A stretch of 64,000 nucleotides of DNA from a bacterium (GTDB lineage Bacteria; 4484-113; JAFGCY01), in contig JAGRNT010000003.1 of assembly GCA_020440605.1 (NCBI GenBank), forward strand, positions 154,801 to 218,800, written 5' to 3'. Position 1 is the first letter of the stretch. Each line of letters starts with the position of its first letter. The position numbers were made by a program, and so were the translations under genes. Positions 49,543 through 56,012 of the stretch are shown one piece after another. The notes below the pieces were generated by a model. That model was not told the origin of the DNA. It did no database searches and saw only the letters and a list, made by a program, of their open reading frames with translations.

Positions 49543-50268
49543 CTATTTCTTGTAATCAGCCCAGGGGTACTCATCCTCCCCGAAATCAAGTTCATCCAGT
49601 AGGTACTTGATCACTTCCGCTTCAAACAGATTGTTCAGGCTGTTGCTTGCAGTTCGATATTCACGGGTCATGTCCCATGCAAGGATCCACGCAAACATAG
49701 CCCAGAGAAAACCATTGAGTTCCCAGGGAAGGTTGAGAGCAGGGTAAGCGCTTGCCAGTAATATTACAATCACAATTATTGCAAGGACAATTCTTGATAG
49801 GAATGACCTGTGTACTTTGATGCATCTGACTACATCAGGGTCTGCGGATGTGGAGATTCTCTGGTACCAGTTCCTGCAGTACCCAGAAATGAATGTCACT
49901 CGATTATCACTGTCCGTTTTGCTGAGGAGTAGTTTCAGGATGCTTTGCTCCATTGAAGGTTTATGAACTTCTCTTTGTGGTTGTAACTCAATTATGTCAA
50001 TGAGCACATTGCTCCTGGTGATGTAGTTCCTTATCACGTGACGAAAGTCTGTTGCCAAGTTTTTGAACCATTGGTTTCTCATTTGAACCACGACTAATTC
50101 GGGAGAAACAATGATCAAGGCAAAAATCACTGAAAAGAGAGATCTGGTAGTCAGTGCAATGAGTAAAAGAAATCCAATGTTCCACGGCAAAGTCATTCTG
50201 ACGAATTTCTCATCAAGTGAGAGAACTGCAAGACGCTTTCTCAGACTTTCTTCCAGGTTGCTCTTCAT
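49543..50268 (-). CDS. AT-rich membrane protein of unknown function
   Basis: 241 aa from ATG 50268 (MKSNLEESLRKRLAVLSLDE). Two N-terminal hydrophobic segments (NIGFLLLIALTTRSLF, SVIFALIIVSPELVVV), a soluble middle, then IVLAIIVIVILLASAYPALN and LNGFLWAMFAWILAW, and an acidic C-terminus. No family is recognised. It is AT-rich like the genes at 15894 and 22806, and a repeat-family hairpin (50284-50304) lies immediately upstream. No clear ribosome site. Confidence 0.65.
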   Translation of the reverse strand: MKSNLEESLRKRLAVLSLDEKFVRMTLPWNIGFLLLIALTTRSLFSVIFALIIVSPELVVVQMRNQWFKNLATDFRHVIRNYITRSNVLIDIIELQPQREVHKPSMEQSILKLLLSKTDSDNRVTFISGYCRNWYQRISTSADPDVVRCIKVHRSFLSRIVLAIIVIVILLASAYPALNLPWELNGFLWAMFAWILAWDMTREYRTASNSLNNLFEAEVIKYLLDELDFGEDEYPWADYKK

Positions 50269-50283
50269 AATTACTTTGTCATT

Positions 50284-50304
50284 GCGCGCAAGCAAGTTGC
50301 GCGC
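50284..50304. repeat. Hairpin GCGCGCAA-GCAAG-TTGCGCGC
   Basis: 8-bp stem with the GCAAG loop also used at about 15698 and, on the other strand, near 32222. The three hairpins share AA-GCAAG-TT in the centre and differ in their outer arms. Confidence 0.55.
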
Positions 50305-50338
50305 CTCCGCTACCCCCTACAACCCAGCTCCTAAGTCC

Positions 50339-50608
50339 TCAGTGACTTCTTACCATGTTGACAACGGCTACCACCAGTGCTGCGCCGACGATGCTCCAGA
50401 CCAGCGAGAAGGGTGCCCCGCCCACCATCAACGGCACCGGTTCCGGGAAGTGGAAGTAGTTGGCGATCCAGGGTCCGACGATCGTGCCGAGGAAGCCGAG
50501 CAGGATCACGGCCAGGATGTGCACGCGGCGCGAGCCCATCAGCGCACTGGCGGCATAACCGATCACACCGGCGATCACGAGCTGCAGCAGGAGGTTCAGA
50601 AGGCCCAT
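50339..50608 (-). CDS. GlsB/YeaQ/YmgE (transglycosylase-associated) family membrane protein
   Basis: 89 aa, three short hydrophobic segments: 'LLLQLVIAGVIGYAASALMG', VHILAVILLGFLGTIVGPW, SLVWSIVGAALVVAVVNMV. The G-xx-G pattern in AGVIGYAAS and GFLGTIVG is typical of this stress-linked family, whose exact role is unclear despite the name. TACAAT is 7 nt upstream of the ATG; no ribosome site. Confidence 0.85.
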   Translation of the reverse strand: MGLLNLLLQLVIAGVIGYAASALMGSRRVHILAVILLGFLGTIVGPWIANYFHFPEPVPLMVGGAPFSLVWSIVGAALVVAVVNMVRSH

Positions 50609-50614
50609 GGCTGA

Positions 50615-50621
50615 TATTGTA
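50615..50621. promoter_or_regulatory. Overlapping divergent -10 boxes (GlsB-like gene and ThiF-like gene)
   Basis: TATTGTA reads TACAAT on the minus strand (7 nt from ATG 50608) and TATTGT on the plus strand (11 nt from ATG 50632). The two genes start 23 nt apart, so both promoters must share the same melted region. Confidence 0.5.
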
Positions 50622-50631
50622 GTACCGCCAC

Positions 50632-51648
50632 ATGGAATCCGCGATCCGCTACAGCCGCCTCGCCCGTTATGCCCCGCTCGGGCAGCTGCTGCCTCTCTGG
50701 CAGCGCAGCCACTGCGTCGTGATCGGGCTCGGGGGGCTGGGCAGCGGGCTGGCGATGCAGCTGGCGCGCTTCGGTGTTGCCAGGCTGACGCTGATCGACC
50801 GTGACACGGTCGGCTTCGAGAACCTCGGGCACCAGAGCCTGTTCACGACCGCGCATGCTGAGGCCGCCCTGCCGAAGGTGCAGGCCGCCGCACAAGTGCT
50901 GGCGGCGGTCAACCCGGCCGTCGGGCTCGATCCGCAGTGCGCCGACCTCAGCCGCCACAACATCGAGCAGCTCTGCGCCGGGGCCACGCTGCTCTTCGAC
51001 GGCCTCGATTCCTACTACACGCGCTACATCGTCAATGACCATGCCCTGAGGAGTGCCACGCCCTGGCTGTCCGCCGGGGTGGTGCGCGGTGAACTGAGTG
51101 TGCGGGCGGTGCTGCCAGCCGTGACGGGCTGCCTGCGCTGCCTGCTGCCGGAGCCGCCGCCGCCGGGCAGCGTCCCCACCTGCAGCGCGGAAGGTGTGTT
51201 CGGCCCGCTGCTCAGTGTTGCCAATGCCATCCAGCTGGAACAGGCCGGGCGGATCCTCGGCGGGACGCTGACCCGCAGTGAGGATGCGCTCTACAGCCTG
51301 TGTCTGCCGGACTGGAACATCCGCCGCCTGCCGCTCAGCGGGCCGCTGGCGGATTGCCCGGCCTGCAGCGGGCGCTATGAATTCCTCGACGGCAGCCGCG
51401 ATGCCGAGGCCAGCGCCGCCTGCAGCGAGGGCCGCTTCGAACTGGAGCTGGGCACGGCGCTGGACATCGATGCCCTGGCCGCGCGGCTCTCCGCTGAGCC
51501 CGGCTGGGAGCTGCGACCCAACCGCTGGTGCCTGGTGGCGCAGCACGCCGCGGAGCGCTACACCATCTTCCCCGCAGGCAAGCTCGTGCTCAGCGGGGGG
51601 GACAGTGCGCGCCTGCATGCCTTTGTGGCGGAGTGGCTCGGGAGCTGA
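50632..51648 (+). CDS. ThiF/MoeB/E1-like adenylyl-transferring enzyme
   Basis: 338 aa. Nucleotide loop 'CVVIGLGGLGSGLAMQLARF' (GLGGLGSG at 32-39), LTLIDRDTVGFENLGHQSLF (Asp binding ribose), LFDGLDSYYTRYIVNDHAL. A structural zinc site C167-x2-C170 and C242-x2-C245 (DCPACSG). These activate the C-terminal Gly-Gly of a sulphur carrier (ThiS/MoaD/ubiquitin-like). The extra C-terminal domain (~255-338, RFELELGTALDIDALAARLS .. YTIFPAGKLVLSGGDSARLH) resembles that of MoeB-like proteins thought to act on small archaeal-type modifiers. No ThiS/MoaD gene is in the window, so the partner is unknown. Confidence 0.88.
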   Translation: MESAIRYSRLARYAPLGQLLPLWQRSHCVVIGLGGLGSGLAMQLARFGVARLTLIDRDTVGFENLGHQSLFTTAHAEAALPKVQAAAQVLAAVNPAVGLDPQCADLSRHNIEQLCAGATLLFDGLDSYYTRYIVNDHALRSATPWLSAGVVRGELSVRAVLPAVTGCLRCLLPEPPPPGSVPTCSAEGVFGPLLSVANAIQLEQAGRILGGTLTRSEDALYSLCLPDWNIRRLPLSGPLADCPACSGRYEFLDGSRDAEASAACSEGRFELELGTALDIDALAARLSAEPGWELRPNRWCLVAQHAAERYTIFPAGKLVLSGGDSARLHAFVAEWLGS

Positions 51649-51691
51649 GCCCGCAGTGTTACCATGTATGCGGGCAATGAGAGGATATCCA

Positions 51692-52069
51692 ATGAGAATC
51701 TGCAAGACATTGATGCTGCTGCTGGCGGCGCTGCTGCTCTACGGCTGCCCCAGCCCCGACAACCAGAAGAAGGTGCAGGAGGCGGCCCGCGTCCCCGGTC
51801 TCGAGGAGGCCGTGATCGCCAAGGACCGCGCCCTGCAGGCTGCGATCGAGATGAGCTGGAAGGCCGATGTTGAGCTGCTGCAGGAGCAGCTTGCCGTGGA
51901 GGAGGTGCATGCCGGCAAGGTGCGCATCACCGGCATCGTCTCCCGCGAGAAGCTCAAGCAGCGTGCCGAGGCGATTGCGAAGGAACAGGAAGGCGTGGTG
52001 GACGTGATCAGTACGATCAGCGTCGACGAAAGCCTGAAGGACAAGCGCCTGTCCCTGGATGACATGTAG
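51692..52069 (+). CDS. BON-domain lipoprotein
   Basis: 125 aa from ATG 51692 (AGAGGAT upstream). The signal peptide ends in lipobox LYGC. One BON domain (~35-110): 'IEMSWKADVELLQEQLAVEE', VRITGIVSREKLKQRAEAIA, EQEGVVDVISTISV. BON domains bind membranes or other envelope proteins, as in OsmY. It lies just upstream of the second selenoprotein gene on the same strand. Confidence 0.85.
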   Translation: MRICKTLMLLLAALLLYGCPSPDNQKKVQEAARVPGLEEAVIAKDRALQAAIEMSWKADVELLQEQLAVEEVHAGKVRITGIVSREKLKQRAEAIAKEQEGVVDVISTISVDESLKDKRLSLDDM

Positions 52070-52121
52070 TTCGTTTTGTGGTATTGATAATAACGTATCA
52101 ATAAACATCTAGGAGCTGACA

Positions 52122-52697
52122 TTGCACAGTGCAAGAATGAACCTGGCCCTGCTGCTGCTGGTGGCGCTGCCGCTCTTGAACAGCTGCTGGTTCGCCAGCC
52201 AGAAGGGTCCTGACACCACCTCCCCGGTGGAAACGGCCAGCATCCAGAAGGATGTTGCCACTCCTGAAACCGGACAGCGTGAAACCACCGGCGGCAATGT
52301 GCCCACCGTGCAGGCCGACCTGACCTACTCCACCTTTGATGGTGGCAGCGGTACGATTTCCGCCCTCGCCGGCAAGCCCACGGTTGTCAACATGTGGGCG
52401 ATGTGGTGAGGTGCCTGTCTTCGGGAGTTGCCCGATTTCCTGGCGGTGCGTGAGGAACATACCGATGACGTCAACTGGCTGTTCGTGGCCACGGATGAGG
52501 TTGGCGATCCGAAGCAGTTCGTGACTGACAAGGGCTGGGATCCATCCCTGTTCGCCCTCGGTTCCGACATCAAGAGCTATCACAAGGGCCCCAACCCCAC
52601 CACCTATTTCTATGATTCCAGCGGCAAGCTGGTGGAGACGGTCAAGGGTGGGATTCACAAGGAGGACCTGCAGGAGAAGGTCGCGGCCCTGCAGTAG
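52122..52697 (+). CDS. Selenocysteine-containing thioredoxin-like lipoprotein (UGAC)
   Basis: 191 aa read through an in-frame UGA at 52407-52409. TTG 52122 is preferred as start because AGGAG lies 6 nt upstream; ATG 52137 has no ribosome site. The signal peptide ends in lipobox LNSC. The chain reads 'LAGKPTVVNMWAMW', UGA (residue 96), GACLRELPDFLAVREEH, so U96-G-A-C99 replaces CxxC. The rest of the thioredoxin fold is intact (NPTTYFYDSSGKLVETVKGG with the cis-Pro loop). A SECIS-like hairpin begins 11 nt after the UGA (52421-52435). It is a second, clearly diverged case of the same substitution found at 29346-29828. Confidence 0.85.
52407..52435 (+). promoter_or_regulatory. Bacterial SECIS element with Sec UGA codon
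   Basis: UGA, 11-nt spacer (52410-52420), then UCGGG-AGUUG-CCCGA (52421-52435). The loop has the GU dinucleotide. Compared with the element at 29611-29639, the core GGAGUUnCC is the same, while the two outermost base pairs (UC/GA here, CC/GG... in the other) differ but still pair. Confidence 0.8.
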
Positions 52698-52780
52698 TGC
52701 AGACTGAGATTGCGGGCGGGGCCCCGCTCCCGCCCGGACTGCCCGCCTGAGGCTCAAGCCCCGGGCGGGCCTGCCGAAAT

Positions 52781-53560
52781 ATGGGGCAGATGAGTTGTCC
52801 CGCCGACCCGAATCTGTCAATCACCGGCCTGCAGCAGCTGCCGGCCCCGGCCAGCCTGCCGGAGGTTCCGCCCCAGCTGCTGGACTTCGGCAGTGAGCTG
52901 CGGCTCTCTCGCCTGCTGGCGATCTACCGCCGCGGCAGCCGGATCTTCGCCTCACGCAGTGCCCTGGATGAGCTGAGCGAGCTGCTCAGGCCGCAGCTCG
53001 AGCGGGGCCGGGTTGTCAACGACTTCGAGTGGAAGACCCTGCTGCTGCTCAGCGCTGCGGCCTTCCAGAGCGCGGATGAGAACCTGCGCCGGCGCTGCGC
53101 CCTGACGGCTGAGCGCTGCCGCAGCCTGGCTGTCACGCGCTGGGCGCGCATGTGCTGTACCGCCGTAAATGCCCAGCTGCGTCCGGCCCTGCTCCCTGAA
53201 CTGACTGCCTATCTTGACGACCTCGACCATGTCGGCAGCACCGCCGCCGTGCTGCTCAGCCAGGGCGCCTATACCGCCAGCCAGCGCCTGCTGCTCGGCA
53301 AGGCCGTGGCCCGGCTCACGCTCTATGAGGAGGCCTACAGCTTCCCGGGGCATCCGAATGTGCAGTACCACCTCGCCCTGGCCATGCAGCGCATCCTCGA
53401 AACGCGGCAGTTCGACGAAGCGGCCCTGCTCGGGATGCTGCGCCGCCTGGAATCCGAGCCGGAGCAGGCGGCCTTCCGCCTCGGGCTCAGCGCCCTGCGC
53501 GAACTCTGCCCGCTGCAGCTCAGCTCGCCGAATGAAGGCAGCGCACTGCAGGCCGGCTAG
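52781..53560 (+). CDS. Unknown helical protein
   Basis: 259 aa from ATG 52781 (52790 is an alternative). Almost entirely helical with many Leu/Ala/Arg: '[20 protein letters not shown]', [60 protein letters not shown]. The spacing is compatible with HEAT- or TPR-like repeats but no clear repeat is visible. It ends in a convergent 4-nt overlap with kdsA. No family recognised. Confidence 0.65.
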   Translation: MGQMSCPADPNLSITGLQQLPAPASLPEVPPQLLDFGSELRLSRLLAIYRRGSRIFASRSALDELSELLRPQLERGRVVNDFEWKTLLLLSAAAFQSADENLRRRCALTAERCRSLAVTRWARMCCTAVNAQLRPALLPELTAYLDDLDHVGSTAAVLLSQGAYTASQRLLLGKAVARLTLYEEAYSFPGHPNVQYHLALAMQRILETRQFDEAALLGMLRRLESEPEQAAFRLGLSALRELCPLQLSSPNEGSALQAG

Positions 53561-54393
53561 GCCCGGCCGCGCTTGGCCCAGTCGTCCAGTTCGCGGATGC
53601 GGGTCAGGATCCGCTCCACATCACTCAGCCACAGCTGGTTCGGCCCGTCACACTTCGCCTCATCCGGGCAGGGATGCACTTCCCAGAACAGGGTGCTGAT
53701 TCCGAGGCTGACCGCCGCATAGCTCAGGCCCTCGACATACTGGCGCTGGCCGGATGAACTTGTCCCCGCTCCACCGGGCAGCTGCACCGAATGGGTGGCA
53801 TCGAAGCAGACCGGCACCTGCTGCTCACGGAAGTAGAGCAGGCTGCGGAAGTCGACAACCAGGTTGTTGTAGCCGAAGGTCGCACCGCGTTCGGTGACGA
53901 TCACACGCTCAGCCCCACCCTCTCCCAGTTTGCTGACGACATTGTCCATGTCCCAGGGTGCGAGGAACTGGCCCTTCTTCACATTGATGACGCGGCCCGT
54001 GGCGGCCGCCGCGACCAGCAGGTCGGTCTGGCGGCAGAGGAAGGCCGGCACCTGCAGGATGTCCACCACTTCGGCCACCGGGGCGGCCTGCGCGGCATCA
54101 TGGAAGTCGGTGACCACCGGCACCCCGACCGTATCCTTCACTGACTGCAGCACCTTGAGACCCTCCTCCATCCCGGGGCCGCGGAAGGAATGGATGCTGG
54201 AGCGGTTGGCCTTGTCGAAGCTGGCCTTGAAAACGTAGCCGATGTCGAGGCTGTCCGTCAGCTCCTTCATCCTGCCCGCCACCATCTGGCACATGTCCGC
54301 GCTTTCAATGGCGCAGGGCCCGGCCAGCAGCAGCAGGCGGGAGTCATTGCCGACGAGGCGGCCGTTGTCGAGCTTGAATGTGGGGTGGGCCAT
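53557..54393 (-). CDS. kdsA: 3-deoxy-D-manno-octulosonate-8-phosphate synthase
   Basis: 278 aa. It condenses phosphoenolpyruvate with arabinose-5-phosphate to KDO-8-P, the precursor of the KDO in LPS, so the organism should have an outer membrane. Signature [10 protein letters not shown] is present, as are [20 protein letters not shown] and [13 protein letters not shown]. Cys27 in LAGPCAIES marks the metal-dependent class (E. coli has Asn there). Other KDO/lipid A genes are not in the window. TACAAT lies 6 nt upstream of the ATG; no ribosome site. Confidence 0.96.
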   Translation of the reverse strand: MAHPTFKLDNGRLVGNDSRLLLLAGPCAIESADMCQMVAGRMKELTDSLDIGYVFKASFDKANRSSIHSFRGPGMEEGLKVLQSVKDTVGVPVVTDFHDAAQAAPVAEVVDILQVPAFLCRQTDLLVAAAATGRVINVKKGQFLAPWDMDNVVSKLGEGGAERVIVTERGATFGYNNLVVDFRSLLYFREQQVPVCFDATHSVQLPGGAGTSSSGQRQYVEGLSYAAVSLGISTLFWEVHPCPDEAKCDGPNQLWLSDVERILTRIRELDDWAKRGRA

Positions 54394-54399
54394 GCGGGA

Positions 54400-54405
54400 A
54401 TTGTA
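54400..54405 (-). promoter_or_regulatory. -10 box, leaderless start (kdsA)
   Basis: TACAAT on the minus strand, 6 nt before ATG 54393, no ribosome site. Confidence 0.6.
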
Positions 54406-54439
54406 GCGCGCAGCGGGGCCTGGCCGTCGCTTCTGTGGA

Positions 54440-54613
54440 CTACTGCGCGCTGAACATGCTCAGCATGCCGCTTTGCTGCACATACAGATTGCCCTGGCTG
54501 TCAAGCGCCAGGCCTGCCAGCGAGAACCTCAGCTCAGGCAGCTGCCACTTCCAGCGCAGCTGGCCATCGCGGTCGAGGCTGATCACGCTCAGCCCACGCT
54601 GGGTTCCGGTCAT
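54440..54613 (-). pseudogene. Remnant of a PQQ-type beta-propeller protein
   Basis: About 57 residues, TGTQRGLSVISLDRDGQLRW then KWQLPELRF.. and [20 protein letters not shown], ending in a stop. This matches the C-terminal end of the intact propeller lipoprotein at 56013-59228 (GTNSGLSLLSMDADGGLRWS .. IDQQGALLVRTDGWLLRI). Nothing upstream in any frame continues it and there is no signal peptide, so it is a 3' gene fragment left by deletion. Confidence 0.6.
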
Positions 54614-55335
54614 CTTTCGTCTGCCATTCAGTTTCACTCGCAGCAAACATCTCAATCATTGCAGGGCTGCCCAGTCCTGGCTGCTGCTAATGCTGAATAC
54701 AAGAGGGTGTACCGGCGGCGCCCTGCGACGCCTGGAAGGAAATGCCCCGGAGCAATGAGTATTGGAGTGTTGGTCTGCAGACCAACAGGGCCCTGTGGCT
54801 CTCAAGAGCCACACTCTGCCAGCGGCGGAAGCCGCACGGTCTGCCGCGCAGCAATGAGTGATGCGTGAAGAGTGAAGCTTAGGGAGTGGACATTAGCGGC
54901 GGCATGTTGCCGCCTGATCTTCGGATTGCTGGCGTCCTCGATGCCGCTTACGAAGAAGCCCCGAAGCAAAGAGCAACGAGGAGTGAGCAATGAGCCTGGC
55001 AAGCTTTTCCTCCTTCGCGTTTTCTCGCCTTCGCGTTAAGGAATACCGTGAATGCTTCCACCAGGCCATTCGAGCGCAAACGAGCTACTACCCCTGAAGC
55101 GGGTAGCTCCGATCTCCTCTGCGCTTCTGCGGCTCTGCGTTGAAAGAACCAACCCATCCCAGCCACGTTGCCAATCGAACGCAGCGAGCACGCACCACCA
55201 GAAACAAGGAACTTCTTCCACTTCCCCCACTTCTTCCACTATTCCGAACTAATAACACTACTTGCATTTGCCTTAATGTGTCATTCTGTTATAATACCTA
55301 ACATCAGTAAGGTTTTTTCATTCCGGAGGGATAGT
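54614..55335. repeat. Repeat-rich spacer
   Basis: Hairpins TGTTGGTC-TGCA-GACCAACA (54768-54787), TGTGGCTC-TCAA-GAGCCACA (54794-54813) and GGCGGCA-TGT-TGCCGCC (54898-54914). Near 55010-55150 are tandem words CCTTCGCGTTTTCTCGCC and CTCTGCGCTTCTGCGGCTCT, like those at 14510. At 55205-55245 is CTTCTTCCACTTCCCCCACT. No gene is supported until 55336. Confidence 0.6.
55268..55295 (+). promoter_or_regulatory. Sigma-70-type promoter of the gene at 55336
   Basis: TTGCCT (55268-55273), 16-bp spacer, TATAAT (55290-55295), followed by a ~35-nt leader that contains GGAGGG. In contrast to the leaderless genes this is a conventional layout. Confidence 0.6.
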
Positions 55336-55749
55336 ATGGATCTGTGTCAGAAACTTCATGAAGACCCCTGTGTACGTGCGCTGCTGTGGTGCCTGATCAG
55401 CGCGGGTGAGCTGGACCAGGCCGGGCTGAAAGCCGCGGGCTTCGTCGACACCGAAGCCCACGCCATCCTCAAGGACCAGCATGGCCTGCTGCGCCGTATG
55501 AGGCAGCACCATCAGCTGTCCCAGCGCATGGGCGTGAAGGAATTGGCAACGCTGATCCGCCATAAGCTCAGTGAACAGCTTGGCAATGTGAAGAAGGCCG
55601 CGGAACTCTCAAGCATCCTGCGCTGCCTGAAGGGCCTGCCGGCCTGGCTCTTCCCCGAGTGGGAGAAGACGGAACTGGCCCAGCTTGCCGAAAAGGGGAT
55701 TGCGGGGCTGAACGGGATCAGCGCCGTGCCTGCCCCAGCCACGAGCTGA
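55336..55749 (+). CDS. Small helical protein of unknown function
   Basis: 137 aa from ATG 55336 (GGAGGG 5 nt upstream and a promoter at 55268-55295; an open frame extending to 55168 has no such signals). MDLCQKLHEDPCVRALLWCL, 'DTEAHAILKDQHGLLRRMRQ', 'KELATLIRHKLSEQLGNVKK' are helical with His/Arg-rich faces, perhaps nucleic-acid binding. The C-terminus is a Pro/Ala tail. No family recognised. Confidence 0.7.
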   Translation: MDLCQKLHEDPCVRALLWCLISAGELDQAGLKAAGFVDTEAHAILKDQHGLLRRMRQHHQLSQRMGVKELATLIRHKLSEQLGNVKKAAELSSILRCLKGLPAWLFPEWEKTELAQLAEKGIAGLNGISAVPAPATS

Positions 55750-55814
55750 GCCTACTTCAGCAATGCCAGCAGTTCTAGGTTGAATGTCTCTGCGATCAGT
55801 TGCTCAGTTTCCAA

Positions 55815-55907
55815 CTAGATGCTTTTGAATATCTGCAGGCAGTCCCTGAAGTAGATGGTCTGCGGCGAGAAGTGTACCCGCTCCAGGCTGTGTGGCACGG
55901 TTGACAT
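55815..55907 (-). CDS. Possible 30-aa leaderless small protein
   Basis: MSTVPHSLERVHFSPQTIYF.. followed by a short C-terminus and TAG. TACAAT lies 7 nt upstream of the ATG, the same spacing as in the clear leaderless genes. It could also be a decayed gene 3' end, since it lies just past the propeller lipoprotein. Confidence 0.3.
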   Translation of the reverse strand: MSTVPHSLERVHFSPQTIYFRDCLQIFKSI

Positions 55908-55913
55908 GATTAG

Positions 55914-56003
55914 TATTGTAGTTGAAATATACCCCTCTGCTCCTGCAGCAGCGTGCCACAGGCCAGTCCCAGCAGCAGTATCCTGCCATGTCCGTTCATG
56001 TCC
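55914..56003 (-). pseudogene. Possible truncated lipoprotein start
   Basis: Downstream of the propeller stop, GAAGGTGG is followed by an ATG that reads MNGHGRILLLGLACGTLLQE and then stops within 10 codons. A lipobox-like LACG with nothing behind it suggests a broken lipoprotein gene. Confidence 0.3.
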
Positions 56004-56012
56004 GCCACCTTC

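Noticed and set aside
52407..52409. General UGA recoding (as Gly or Trp) in this organism
   Set aside because: UGA is the normal stop of many genes here, including pyrB, tetR-linked SRPBCC genes and the ATGA/GTGA overlaps, so reassignment is excluded.
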